From Mytilinidion resinicola (Eukaryota > Ascomycota > Dothideomycetes > Mytilinidiales > Mytilinidiaceae): a DNA stretch of 64,000 nt. This document shows, in pieces, positions 9,829-19,246 of the stretch (position 1 is its first letter; each line of letters begins with the position of its first letter). Below the pieces are notes generated by a model. The model had not been told where the DNA came from. It made no database searches and saw only the letters and a list, made by a program, of their open reading frames with translations. The stretch covers positions 2,334,088 to 2,398,087 of the forward strand of contig NW_022985439.1 of the NCBI RefSeq assembly GCF_010093595.1, written 5' to 3'. The position numbers and the translations under genes are program-made.

Positions 9829-11760
9829 TAAGAACGCCCGAGCGGCCTTTAAGATGAACCAAGTCTTTTGATTGTCAGGCAAGTGCCGATTTCGAAATCT
9901 GAACCTGAAAGTCCACATCAGTGAAATGGGGTTCAGCACCTATTTTAGCCTCTTGAGCGTTGCCAGGCATCGCGGAGCTTGTGTAAGTTGATGAGATCTC
10001 ACAAAAGTCGTTCCAAAATACCGCCCTTTCTCTTTGGTTCTCATTCCTGAGTGAAGAAAAGTCGTCTCCCCTTGTTGGCAACTCGCGAACTAAAGAATTA
10101 AGATCACGTGACTGCAAAAATACGACTGCCCATTGACGAGATTACTGGAAACATTTGGTGAAAGTCGAATGTATCCTGCTACTGGCACTTGGTTGAGCTG
10201 TCCAGTCCTACGGTACCTGGTCATCCGACCATTTCCTAATTCCAGGGTTTGGTGTTGCAACCTTAGCAACCTTCCTGAACAGGCTGTTGACGATAGGATT
10301 CAACAAGTCCTAAAGCACTCTCCACCGATATCTCCGCCGATCTCCCCACTCCACTGATACATTCGCGGACTCCAGATGCTATCATCTGGGCAGCACTGCG
10401 ATGCCACCTTCTCTCCAAAGCTTCAGATATATTAAACCAGGCGCACTGGTGGCACAACTCGAGTGCCGAAACTGCCGGCCCACACCACCGGAGGGATTAA
10501 GGCTAACGCCGAAGAGCCCGATGCTATCTTGATTTGGTTGCGCGCCCGTTGGAAAAGTGTCCTAGGTAACCGCCCGAAAGCTTATTCCACTAAGCAATGA
10601 GCCTCCCGTTTCCAATGCTACCTACGTTACAGTAGTGCGACATGCCCGCAAAGATCTTCGCCATCGCAGCGTTAGCATCCTATTAAGTCGCTCTCCCGTG
10701 GAGGTTCGGAGGGTGTTGCCGATACCGCACGGACGATTCTATTGTCGTAGGTACCATTTATACCCTATCTCGTCGGATCAGTCGCGAGATCTGAGCGTTA
10801 CAATTTTCCAGAAGCAGAATACTACAACAACTCAACGTCTAAAGGCCTACTCAACTGCGAGATCCCTAAGGTTACATTTGTTCTGTCACTTGCATCAGAA
10901 AGAATGTCATAATAATTGTCATGTCTGGCAAGCAATTGTCATGTATGGCAAGCAATTGTCATATATGGCAACTCCGTATGGTTGGCAAATCAGAAGCTTG
11001 AGACGATCGCTCCGCATTTATCCGGCACATCCCTTGGACATCAAGGGGATATTTGCAAGGGCTCATGCAGCATGTCTTTGCTGAGCGGGATGTTCCTCGC
11101 GGCTGGAAAGTCAGCAGGCTACAAACGCCGATCTTGACCTCAACATAGAAGGTCGGACCTAAGATCCAACAGAATGGTTCGACTATGGTATCCTCAGCCG
11201 GCTTTGAACTTCGTTCGATACCTGCAAGTCACTTCGGCGACATTCACTTCGGCGACATACCTAGGCGTTACGGAAGAGCTTCAGGCCACTAGAAAGACCT
11301 ATGGTTTTGCATGGAGCTGACTTCAATCTGGGACGGATCATAGACACCCACAACGATATCAAGAGCTACCTCGACGCGCGATCTACCCTTCTCATCTATA
11401 CGCCAGGAAGTTTAAGTAGATATAAGCTTTTGACGCTCCATGCGTGCAGCGCCACCTGTAGTCTGCGAGTCTCCCGTCGGTTCTTATCTTGTCTAGCGGA
11501 GCTACTATACCAGTTGTGGCATTTCAATATGCAGGTCAAGCAACTGAACGGACCTGTCACGGTGGCGTACATACCTGGAGAGCTTTCGCCAAGGGTGAAT
11601 ATCAAGCTTCCAATTTCGAAAGGCATACTCGATACTACTGGGCCACGACTGCGAGTCGACCGGACATGATGGTGGAAGAGGAAATAAAGCCCCGTCTTCA
11701 CTCAGAAGGCGAATACAGTACGCAATTTCCGCCCACAATGTCGCATGCAGAACTACACGG
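9829..11760. other. Gene-poor stretch without recognisable coding
   Basis: Only short unrelated open frames on both strands. A 20-bp tandem repeat lies at 10914-10970, and a 14-bp CACTTCGGCGACAT repeat occurs twice near 11228-11255. It may include old transposon debris, but no domain could be recognised. Confidence 0.4.
10914..10970 (+). repeat. 20-bp tandem repeat, about 2.9 copies
   Basis: Copies of AATTGTCATGTMTGGCAAGC begin at 10914, 10934 and 10954; the third is truncated and slightly diverged. Confidence 0.8.
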
Positions 11761-11768
11761 GTATAAAA
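11761..11768 (+). promoter_or_regulatory. TATA box of the G1 peptidase gene
   Basis: GTATAAAA lies about 120 bp before the ATG at 11885, followed by a C/T-rich leader with repeated cacttctcag units. Confidence 0.5.
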
Positions 11769-11884
11769 CTATATAAGATGCCAGAATTCTCCTCCAGGAG
11801 TTCAGAGCACTCCAGTCTTCAGTTGTCCAGAGCATTTCACAACTTCTCAGCACTTCTCAGAACTTATCAAGTCGTTTCTTCACT

Positions 11885-12688
11885 ATGAAGCTTTCTCTCT
11901 TCCTCGCTACGGTCCTTTTGGCCAGCGGCTCTCTTTCACGTCCGGCTCGTAATCGTCGAGCAGCACGAACATTCGGCTCTCAGCCCCTCATTCGTGTCCC
12001 TGGAAAGACTGATGCCACTGAAACCAATGGCACGGCAAACGTCTCATACTCCTCGAATTGGTCTGGTGCTGTCCTCGAAAGCCCACCATCCGGAGAGTCC
12101 TTCACGTCTGCCGTTGGTACCTTCACCGTACCTGCGGTCTCGGCCGGTACAGGCAGCGCGAGCTCGTGGTCCAGCAGTGCGTGGGTCGGCATCGACGGCG
12201 ACACGTACGGCAACGCCATTCTTCAAGCTGGTGTAGACTTTACTATCGACTCGTCAGGCAGTGTGACCTACGATTCCTGGTACGAGTGGTACCCGGACTA
12301 CGCGTACGACTTTGACAACTTTGACGTCTCGGAAGGAGATGTCATTACGATCTCTATCGCCTCGAGCAGCAGTTCCGAGGGCACCGTTACCCTGACCGAC
12401 GAGACTACTGGGCAGAGCGTTAGCCAAACGCTGAGTGCGCCAAGCAGCGATGCGACGCTCGCAGGCCAGAACGCGGAGTGGATTGTTGAGGACTTTGAGC
12501 AAAATGGCAGTCTCGTGCCGCTGAGCGACTTCAACACCGTCACTTTTACCGATGCATCGGCCACGACGGACTCTGGAGATTCCGTGGGCTTGAGTGGGGC
12601 TACGGTGATTGATCTTAAGCAAGACAATAGTGTTTTAACCTCAGTCACGATTGAGAGCGATTCCTCAGTAGAGATTACCTATGTCTAG
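11885..12688 (+). CDS. Secreted glutamic peptidase, family G1 (eqolisin)
   Basis: 267-aa acid endopeptidase of the scytalido-/aspergilloglutamic peptidase type, single exon. Residues 1-17 are a signal peptide. A short basic propeptide follows (cleavage likely near RRAAR, residues 24-28). The mature part has SNWSGAVL (57-64), SSAWVGIDGD (97-106) and the catalytic Gln114 in AILQAGVD. The catalytic Glu is 198, in AEWIVEDFE; the Gln-Glu spacing of 84 is close to the 83 of scytalidoglutamic peptidase. The mature chain is rich in Ser, Thr and Asp, fitting an extracellular acid-active protease. It stands alone among transposon relics and pseudogenes. No lesion is seen. Confidence 0.95.
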   Translation: MKLSLFLATVLLASGSLSRPARNRRAARTFGSQPLIRVPGKTDATETNGTANVSYSSNWSGAVLESPPSGESFTSAVGTFTVPAVSAGTGSASSWSSSAWVGIDGDTYGNAILQAGVDFTIDSSGSVTYDSWYEWYPDYAYDFDNFDVSEGDVITISIASSSSSEGTVTLTDETTGQSVSQTLSAPSSDATLAGQNAEWIVEDFEQNGSLVPLSDFNTVTFTDASATTDSGDSVGLSGATVIDLKQDNSVLTSVTIESDSSVEITYV

Positions 12689-12930
12689 GATTCTTTCAGG
12701 GAAATTCATAGCACAGGGGCAGAATTTGCAGAGATCTCTTCTTTTTTTTCATGTCTTGATGTTGTAACTAGATGACTTGCGGAGGAATTGGGGTTTCTTC
12801 TTTACGTCGGGGGGTGTTGGTGTTGGAAGTTACCGTGCTAGTCCCTTGATTATTTAACTTACACACGGACAAAGACAAAGGTCATAAAGTGTCATGAATC
12901 TAATCTCATTACACCCTCACCTATACGATC

Positions 12931-13282
12931 CTATTCATTCTCAACCACGCCACCGTTCGTATGAATAGTCTGTCCGCTAATCGCCGCGCTATCGGTGCTC
13001 GCCAGGAAAACCGGAGCACAGAGCGATCTTACTCGGCTGTGCTGGCCTGCCCGTCGGGCTCGTAAACTCCTTCTAAGCTTTCTTGTTTATCGTGGCCAGG
13101 ATTAGTGGTATCCACACCGGGTCAGGTGTGATAGTTACGTGGATGCCTTTACTGCCGTACTGATTTAAGAGGCCGCAAGTAAAGGAGATAATAGCGTCTT
13201 CAGTAGAGGCATAGTTAAAGAGGTCTAGCCGGCTAATATAGGCGTTTAAGTTATTCTAATCAAGGCAGATAGAGCTGTACTA
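12931..13282 (-). pseudogene. Short-chain dehydrogenase/reductase 3' relic
   Basis: On the minus strand, frames joined by small shifts give SDR landmarks in order. They are YASTEDAIISFTCGL (the YxxxK-like helix, Lys position degenerate), GIHVTITPDPVW (family GIRVNAVAPGPVW), TSPTGRPAQPS, and LASTDSAAISGQTIHTNGG ending at the stop 12931-12933. At least two in-frame stops and one frameshift occur, and the N-terminal nucleotide-binding half is missing. Its upstream end abuts the copied HET 3' end at 13283. Confidence 0.75.
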
Positions 13283-13438
13283 GTAGCCGGTTGCGAAAGA
13301 GAGTTTCACTTTTTAGTTGGTGCGTCCTAGGTATGTTATTGGCTTCATGAGTAGCGAGTTGGTGGCCGAATTATTCTGCGAAAATTTAACGGATGAAGTT
13401 TCATAACAGGTTTGAGAAGATCAGGATATTTATTATAT
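13283..13438 (+). pseudogene. Duplicated 3' end of the HET gene
   Basis: Bases from GGTTGCGAAAGAGAG onward align with the last ~120 coding bases of the HET gene at 4076-6013 (5888-5998) and, after a gap that removes its stop region, with the 3' flank around 6050-6085 (TTTTATAACAGGCTTAGAAG against TTTCATAACAGGTTTGAGAAG). Reading gives FLVGAS-like and MSSELVAELFCENL-like fragments. The copy is a fragment without promoter or HET domain. Confidence 0.8.
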
Positions 13439-13796
13439 TTTCAATTTAGTACTCATGGCGCGAAAGGGAAGAGTTAGCCGGGGGTGTGAGTAGAGCGCCT
13501 TATGACTACGCGTCTGCATATGACAGAACATTAGTCTAGGCATAGGGACAGAGTCTGAGAATGCAGGTCGGCATAAACAATCACTCGAAGATGGCAAACG
13601 TGTGGCGGCGCACCACGCAAGTGCGATTGCTTGTATACACAACTGTTGTATTGTGAGGATTTTCCACAAGGCGCACTTCTTCTGCTGCTGTCTAGAATTG
13701 TGAGACATATCAGTGATCTTGTTCGCCACAAATCTCCCAGTGAAACATTTCTATAAGACGAAGTGCCAGGCTCTAAAAGAATGCGAGGATATCGCA
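13439..13796. other. Intergenic
   Basis: No gene, repeat or domain recognised. Confidence 0.4.
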
Positions 13797-15211
13797 CTAC
13801 TCCAAATCGCGGAAGCACACATATCGTTCCAGCTTGCGAAACTTACGATGCTGCCGTACCCTCACCTCTGCCGCCGCGTTCTTCAGATTAGGAAAGCGCT
13901 TTCCGCCGTCTCGACCTAGGCGCGCCATCGGCTTCCCACTCCTCAGAGGCTCAATCAACAGCAGCTTGTCTAAAAACAGCCGTTGGGCGCAGAGCGTCGC
14001 GATGGAGTCCCAATCGTGGCGGAGACCAAGGACACGACTCGTAAATCCGGTCACAAGACTCGCATATCCAAGAGCGAGGCGACGGAGTATCGGCAACCTA
14101 CGCAGCGCTTCCACCATTTTCTCCCCGTCCATGAGGTCTGCGGTCGTGAAGGAGATGCGCAACTCCTCGAGATTCGCAAGTGATTCCGGAGAATCCGAGA
14201 CCTTGGTTCTCGGGTTGATCATCTGGGCTGCTAGAATGGTACACCAAATGTCTTTCGTCGGCTCCCACGGATCCTCATACGGCTTGGTGTTTGAGACGGC
14301 AAGCTCGAGGACACGGACATTATGGAGGTTTGTGAGAACGTTGCTCAGGTCCGGCGAGTCGACTTCGCCGTAGCTGAAGTTTATCGCCGAGGTATGTAAG
14401 TTGCGGAGCATGCCTGCGAGTGGCTGGACAGGACTAAAGAGGAGTAGGTTGGCATCTAGCAGTGCGTCTTTCTCTGGGTCCTTATTTCCCATGAAAGGAG
14501 TAGTAAAGGTTTCGATCTTCACATTGGCAAGAGCAAGGGCCTTGGCCACCCGGTTCAAAATCGACGGTTTTAAAGTCCATCGGGAGTGCCTTCCTCGTAT
14601 GGCTTGCCCTCGTCCGTGTAGAAGGCTTTGGGAGAGAGCATCGCAGCTCCCGACCAGCCTTTGAGATGGCCTTCAACCGTGCGCACGTAGCGGAGGTGTT
14701 TGAGTTTCGGAAACCGCGCCAGAATCCTCGCTAGATCCTGCTCGAACTCCGTGGTCTCAGGTTGTGGTCGTGCCATATAATACCCCTTCTGGCAACCTCC
14801 AGTAACGTAGAGAAACTGCTCCTCCTGTGCTGCTATATGCGACAAGATATCGGGGTCCTCTGCGTGTACAGCAACTTCTAGCTCGATCCAGTCGATCCGC
14901 TTCCTGAAGGCTTTTCCGAAGATCGTGAGAGTGTCGATCCACATGCAGAGCTCTGGGATTCGTGAAAGGTTCTCCAGCTCTTGTATGCTGGCCCTAGTTG
15001 GGTGGAATGGCGTCTGCCCGATGATCTTGGCGAATGAGCGCCAGGCGGCGAAGCGCCATCCAGAGCCCTGGAGCCGGGCGTTCAAGATGTTTTGGATGGA
15101 TTCGGGGGTGAGGAGATCGATACGCTCATGGGGAGTGTACTCTTCCAGGTTAACTATGACCTGCTCGGCTAATTCGATCGAGAGCTGGAGGCCCTGAGTT
15201 TCTGCCATCAT
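13797..15211 (-). pseudogene. F-box-like family member (copy A), frameshifted
   Basis: Member of a repeated family in this window of unknown function. Its N-terminus resembles an F-box-like module (YTPHERIDLLTPESI, NARLQGSGW, AAWRSFAKIIGQTPFHPTR), and the C-terminal ~250 residues carry irregular leucine-rich segments (LANLEELRISFTTADLMDG, LRRLALGYASL, DKLLLIEPL). It ends RYVCFRDLE. The N-terminal frame (to 14570) stops after EEGTPDGL, and the rest resumes two bases on as KPSILNRVAKALAL. Compared with copies B and C this is one missing T in a short T run, with no room for an intron. It is either a pseudogene or a single-base assembly error. ATG pair at 15206-15211; TATA-like CCTTTATAT (reverse) at 15335-15343. 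Confidence 0.75.
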
Positions 15212-16001
15212 TGGAGACTGGAATTTGACGATGACTGTAGTTTTGACAGATATGGGATTAAGGTGGGGATGGTGGTGGTGGTTGAAAGTGTCTGTGAGTT
15301 GATGAAAAAAGAACGGATGTTGGTGTGAGGCAGGCCTTTATATGCGGCGTATCGATTTCACTACGAGCAAGTCAAGGGGAATCCACGGCAGGAATATTTG
15401 GCGACAGACTGATGCTTTCACCTTCTAGTAAATGATGCCAAAACGAGCGTCCTCTGTCGACGAATAGGCCATGGAGGATCGTACCCAGAACGTTGCTGGC
15501 GGGTAAGACAGTGAACAATGAGCTAGAAACAATCTTACGAGGTCTGCAACAAACGGCATCATTCGCATAAAGCCAGATTATCCAAACATGCTTGCGGTAA
15601 GGGTCATGTTTGCTTACTTCCACTGGCGATGTGCCTACCATGCAAACTTAGCCGCTGTTACAACTCAAAGAAATCCACTCTTCGGCAGAAAGTTTTATCG
15701 TTTTGGAGCCACGGCGAAAATGTGGTAAGTGGTAATCAGCAAAAGTGATAGCTCGGGGAAGGGATTGATTTATGAAACGGTACTAAGAGCTCTGAAAGTT
15801 AGTTCATATTCACAAGTAGTCACTTCACATTATCACGTTTAAGTTGAAAAGGTTTAGGGTATTCAACGCAAATGGTGCGTTGGGTGTATTAGAAAATGTC
15901 TAAAAGCTAACAATCAAGCTAACTTATCAGGAAGAGGAAAATTTGAACCGGATGCGAATTTCGCAGAAAGGGTGACTATGAGATGGGCATGAATCTCACA
16001 C
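15212..16001. other. Intergenic, promoter of copy A
   Basis: Holds the TATA-like site at 15335-15343 (minus strand) upstream of copy A. No coding seen in the remaining ~650 bp. Confidence 0.45.
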
Positions 16002-17435
16002 TTACTCATAGTTACGGAAGCAGAGGTACTTCTGCTGGCCCGTTCTACCAACGAAGTCCGGATCCTGCACCACCTTCACCGCTTCAGCCGCCATTTGCGC
16101 TCTAGGGCCGGGCTCGTGCGGCTTTCCATCCTGGAGCGGCTGAAGCAGCAAGAAATGATCGAGATCTAGCTTCTCGGAGAGTAGTCCGAAGACTGCGTCC
16201 CAGTCCTGTCCATTAACAAGATCGGCGTAACCGATCGCGAGTCGGCGCAGGCGAGGCATCCGCTCCAAGGCCGCCACCATGTCGATTCCATTGACCTTCT
16301 GTGCGGTGTGGAACGAAATACGGAGATCTTCGACGTTCCAAGATTCGGGTACCCCCTGCATCATCCGCCGCCTCCATTCATCCTCTGTCATGAAAGCCAC
16401 ATCGGGCTCACCCAGGAAAAGCTTCCACAACCTTGAGCTACCATTTCCATGCCTAGTATCCGAGATAGCGAGATCGATCTTGCGGACTTTATCGAGGATG
16501 CAGAGGACTTGTTGGAAGTTCCACGGGTACGGGTCCTCGAAAGGGTCGTCAGGGAAGCGGTAATTAACCGCGAACGTGTCGAGGCCGTGCAGCATACCAT
16601 GAAGGGTGCCGAAACTCGGGAAGTTATCCATTTCGGTTATCGGCAGGCCATTGAAAGCGATCCGGTCGGCGGGGTCGTACCGGAAAATTTTCTCGGTCAA
16701 GAAATTGCGCCAGGGCCTCGTTCCGTCTAGGAAAGGGCTCGAGAAGCTCTCAAGCTTGATATTGGCAATCGCGAGCGCTCTGGCGATGTTCTCAAGGATG
16801 GAGTGTGGGTCTAGGGGGGATTGCGCAGACCACCCATCACCCTCGTTGTTGTAGATCCCGGACGGGATCTCGGTCTGGTTTTTTGGGTGTGGCCAGCCCT
16901 TCATATGCACTTCAACATCGCGAACGTACAGGATGTGCTTCAGATTTGGGAAGCGGCGGAAGATCCTCAAGAGATCTGCTTCGAACTCGCAACGAGTCTC
17001 TAATGGGCTAGGGCCAGGGCGGCCAAGACGGCGTGCAGACTCCCTGTAAATCCGCTGCGACTCGAGGCAGTTGCTCAGTCCGTTGCGGGCATCTGGTGAT
17101 CCTTGGAAGGTTGTAGGCTGTGTCTGGAACATCTTACAGCAAATTGTGATGGTCTCGAGATATTTGGCGACCTTCGTCTGAGAAATTTCATCCAGATCAT
17201 GGATGCTGTCGCGGGTAGCGAAGAACGGCGTATTAGCAACAACCTTGGCAAAAGACTTCCAAGCAACGTCATGCCAAGCAGAGGACACTAGACGGGCGTT
17301 CCTAATTGCAAGCATCGACTCCGGGGTCAGGATGTCGATACGTTCGTTTGGCATGTAGTTCTCCATGCCAATGATAATTCCTTCGTACAGCTCCGCGGGG
17401 ATCCATAGCATTTCCTTTCCGTCGGTAGCCGCCAT
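16002..17435 (-). CDS. F-box-like/leucine-rich family protein (copy B, intact)
   Basis: The only uninterrupted member of the six-locus family here, 477 aa, single exon. Start at 17435 (MAATDGKEM) matches the MAxT start of paralogs; upstream codons are leader. The N-terminal ~100 residues form the F-box-like block: IPAELYEGIII, MPNERIDILTPES, IRNARLVSSAW, AWKSFAKVVANTPFFATRDS. The middle has FPNLKHILYVRDVEVHMKGW. The C-terminal half has LRR-like units (VEDLRISFHTAQKVNG, LRRLAIGYADLV, HFLLLQPLQDGKP) and ends KYLCFRNYE. Known F-box proteins of this plan are SCF ubiquitin-ligase adaptors, but a direct F-box match is not certain. The other five loci carry stops, frameshifts or are split. Confidence 0.85.
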   Translation of the reverse strand: MAATDGKEMLWIPAELYEGIIIGMENYMPNERIDILTPESMLAIRNARLVSSAWHDVAWKSFAKVVANTPFFATRDSIHDLDEISQTKVAKYLETITICCKMFQTQPTTFQGSPDARNGLSNCLESQRIYRESARRLGRPGPSPLETRCEFEADLLRIFRRFPNLKHILYVRDVEVHMKGWPHPKNQTEIPSGIYNNEGDGWSAQSPLDPHSILENIARALAIANIKLESFSSPFLDGTRPWRNFLTEKIFRYDPADRIAFNGLPITEMDNFPSFGTLHGMLHGLDTFAVNYRFPDDPFEDPYPWNFQQVLCILDKVRKIDLAISDTRHGNGSSRLWKLFLGEPDVAFMTEDEWRRRMMQGVPESWNVEDLRISFHTAQKVNGIDMVAALERMPRLRRLAIGYADLVNGQDWDAVFGLLSEKLDLDHFLLLQPLQDGKPHEPGPRAQMAAEAVKVVQDPDFVGRTGQQKYLCFRNYE

Positions 17436-18178
17436 TGTGTAATGGTTGAAGGTGGTTGTAGAGTTAAAGTGAGGTATGAGTGGTTGGCGGGTTGAGTAAT
17501 TGTGGGTGTGTGGTTGTGTGAAAATGTATGGGGTTGGATGAAGGAGGAAGAAGTGATGTTGACGGGAGACTTTTATAGACGTGATTTGGTGCACTCTTTG
17601 TTAATTCACGAAGAAGCGCTGTTGTGAGTGAATGTGACTGAGCGTCCTCGCCAGAGTTGGATGTGGGCGTACTGTATATACAATGCACTTCTAATGGTGA
17701 GTAGTGAACGTAGATGAGCAACGCCACCAAAGATGAATATCCACGTACAATGTACTCTCTGGACAACTGACTTGCTCGAATTACACTGCCGGAAGGCATG
17801 ACAGGGACAGTGGTTTAGTACCACTTGACTGTGACGTGACTTGCCGTTTCTAGAAAGAATTGAACAAGCCGCAGCCTCCTCACGACGGGCACGTATAGCA
17901 TATAAGCAGCGAACAATATTGATAAGATGTAGAGATTTCGAGTAGAAGAGGATATAGAGAATGTAGCAAGTAGTGACTTGAAGAAGAAGTTGTTACTTTA
18001 GATTCCGGAGAATAGATGCAGGCCACGCGTCGATGACTCGTCAATCGTAATATACAGTTGTTCACTGCATGGTGACACTTGTCGCCAATTCTTCTTGCAT
18101 TTGATAGACCTACATGGATGAGTGAAAGCACGTCAGTCATCTTCTAATGAAAAAAAGCCTTTAACGAAGTGGGCACTA
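17436..18178. other. Intergenic, promoter of copy B
   Basis: Leader and TATA of copy B, then about 600 bp with no recognised gene up to the pogo-type element. Confidence 0.45.
17570..17577 (-). promoter_or_regulatory. TATA box of copy B
   Basis: TATAAAAG on the minus strand, 135 bp upstream of the ATG at 17435, at a spacing similar to that in copy A. Confidence 0.5.
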
Positions 18179-18917
18179 GAGTATTTGAGGGGGTTCTTGA
18201 AATCGACGGGGTATTTGAAATGGCTCGTGCGTACGCCTCACCGCCTATTTCTAATTGGTCAAGATCAACGATTCTGCTGTGAACACCAAAAATCAGCTCG
18301 CCCCTACGCCCCGTGGCCCCTTATTCCTAATACACCCACTTACCATGCTGCTATTGCACTGTGGACAAGCCAAAGAACAGATTATACAGGACGCCATCAG
18401 TGGACATCAATCTGGATATTACGGGAGCCCCTCAGCTAGCGCATTCGCCTATGGGATACACCCGGATACCATTCTCAAGCGCATCAACAGAAAACGCTAA
18501 TCTCACCAAGATGTACATAAATTCCAACAGAAGTTAAGCCCCAAATCAGAATTAGCAGTTGAAAGATACTGTATATTACTCCTAGAGCATAAATTCTTAT
18601 TAAAAAAGTTATATATCTATACTGTTGCCCTAGTATTAAGGGTGTTATTTAATGCAGCGTGATGGACGTGCAGTACAAAAAACAGCGTGGGGAGGCATTC
18701 TTACGTATTCTTAGCACTCCTGCAACCTTAACACTATGCTAGGACTTGACAATATACAAAATCAGTTGAGATACGGTGTGAGGAACATCAAAAATGCGAT
18801 AGAATGCTAATTTGTATGCGATTGCCCTTACAAGCGGCATTCTCCGTCATTTTTGATGTTCCTACGCACGAGCCATTTCAAATACCCCGTCGATTTCAAG
18901 AACCCCCTCAAATACTC
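18179..18917 (+). mobile_element. pogo-type DNA transposon remnant with 55-bp perfect TIRs
   Basis: The ends 18179-18233 and 18863-18917 are exact inverted repeats of 55 bp (starting GAGTATTTGAGGGGGTTC), each bordered by TA (18177-18178, 18918-18919), the Tc1/mariner/pogo target. At 18350-18600 the plus strand encodes the start of a pogo/CENP-B-like transposase in shifting frames. First comes EQIIQDAISGHQSG with FAYGIHPDTILKRINRKR (helix-turn-helix psq-like), then after a stop SHQDVHKFQQKLSPKSE. Most of the transposase, including the DDE domain, is missing, so the element is a non-autonomous internal-deletion derivative. A further internal inverted repeat (GGAACATCAAAAATG, 18782 and 18848) could fold. 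Confidence 0.88.
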
Positions 18918-19246
18918 TAATACCGCAATACTCGCACTTCCGAAAGCATAACCACCAGCTCAGCTGTCCAGTAGCAGTGAACCTCGACTTCCTTTTCCGC
19001 GTTCTCCAAGCTGTGGTAGTCGTCCCACGACATGATTCCCAGTCTCCAGTAGTTTGACCAGCAGGAGCATGTCAAGTTTCAGTTACTGGCTTATGGTTCT
19101 GGCCAACCTGTCCCAAGAGCGGCCATAGAACCTGCCGTGACCGATAGCTAGGCAGCTGAGCGAGGGCAGTTTTATATATGTGCACAGTGAAAGGTCGCGC
19201 GTCATGTCGTGACAATGGATGAGCATTGTAATAGTGTAGGGCACCC
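18918..19246. other. Intergenic
   Basis: 3' flank of the Zn2Cys6 regulator; nothing else recognised. Confidence 0.4.

Noticed and set aside
11301..11700. Resemblance to the RNase H end of a gypsy polyprotein (ELLYQLWHFNMQVKQL...)
   Set aside because: Only a loose pattern match without the ADALSR ending or neighbouring RT or integrase motifs.
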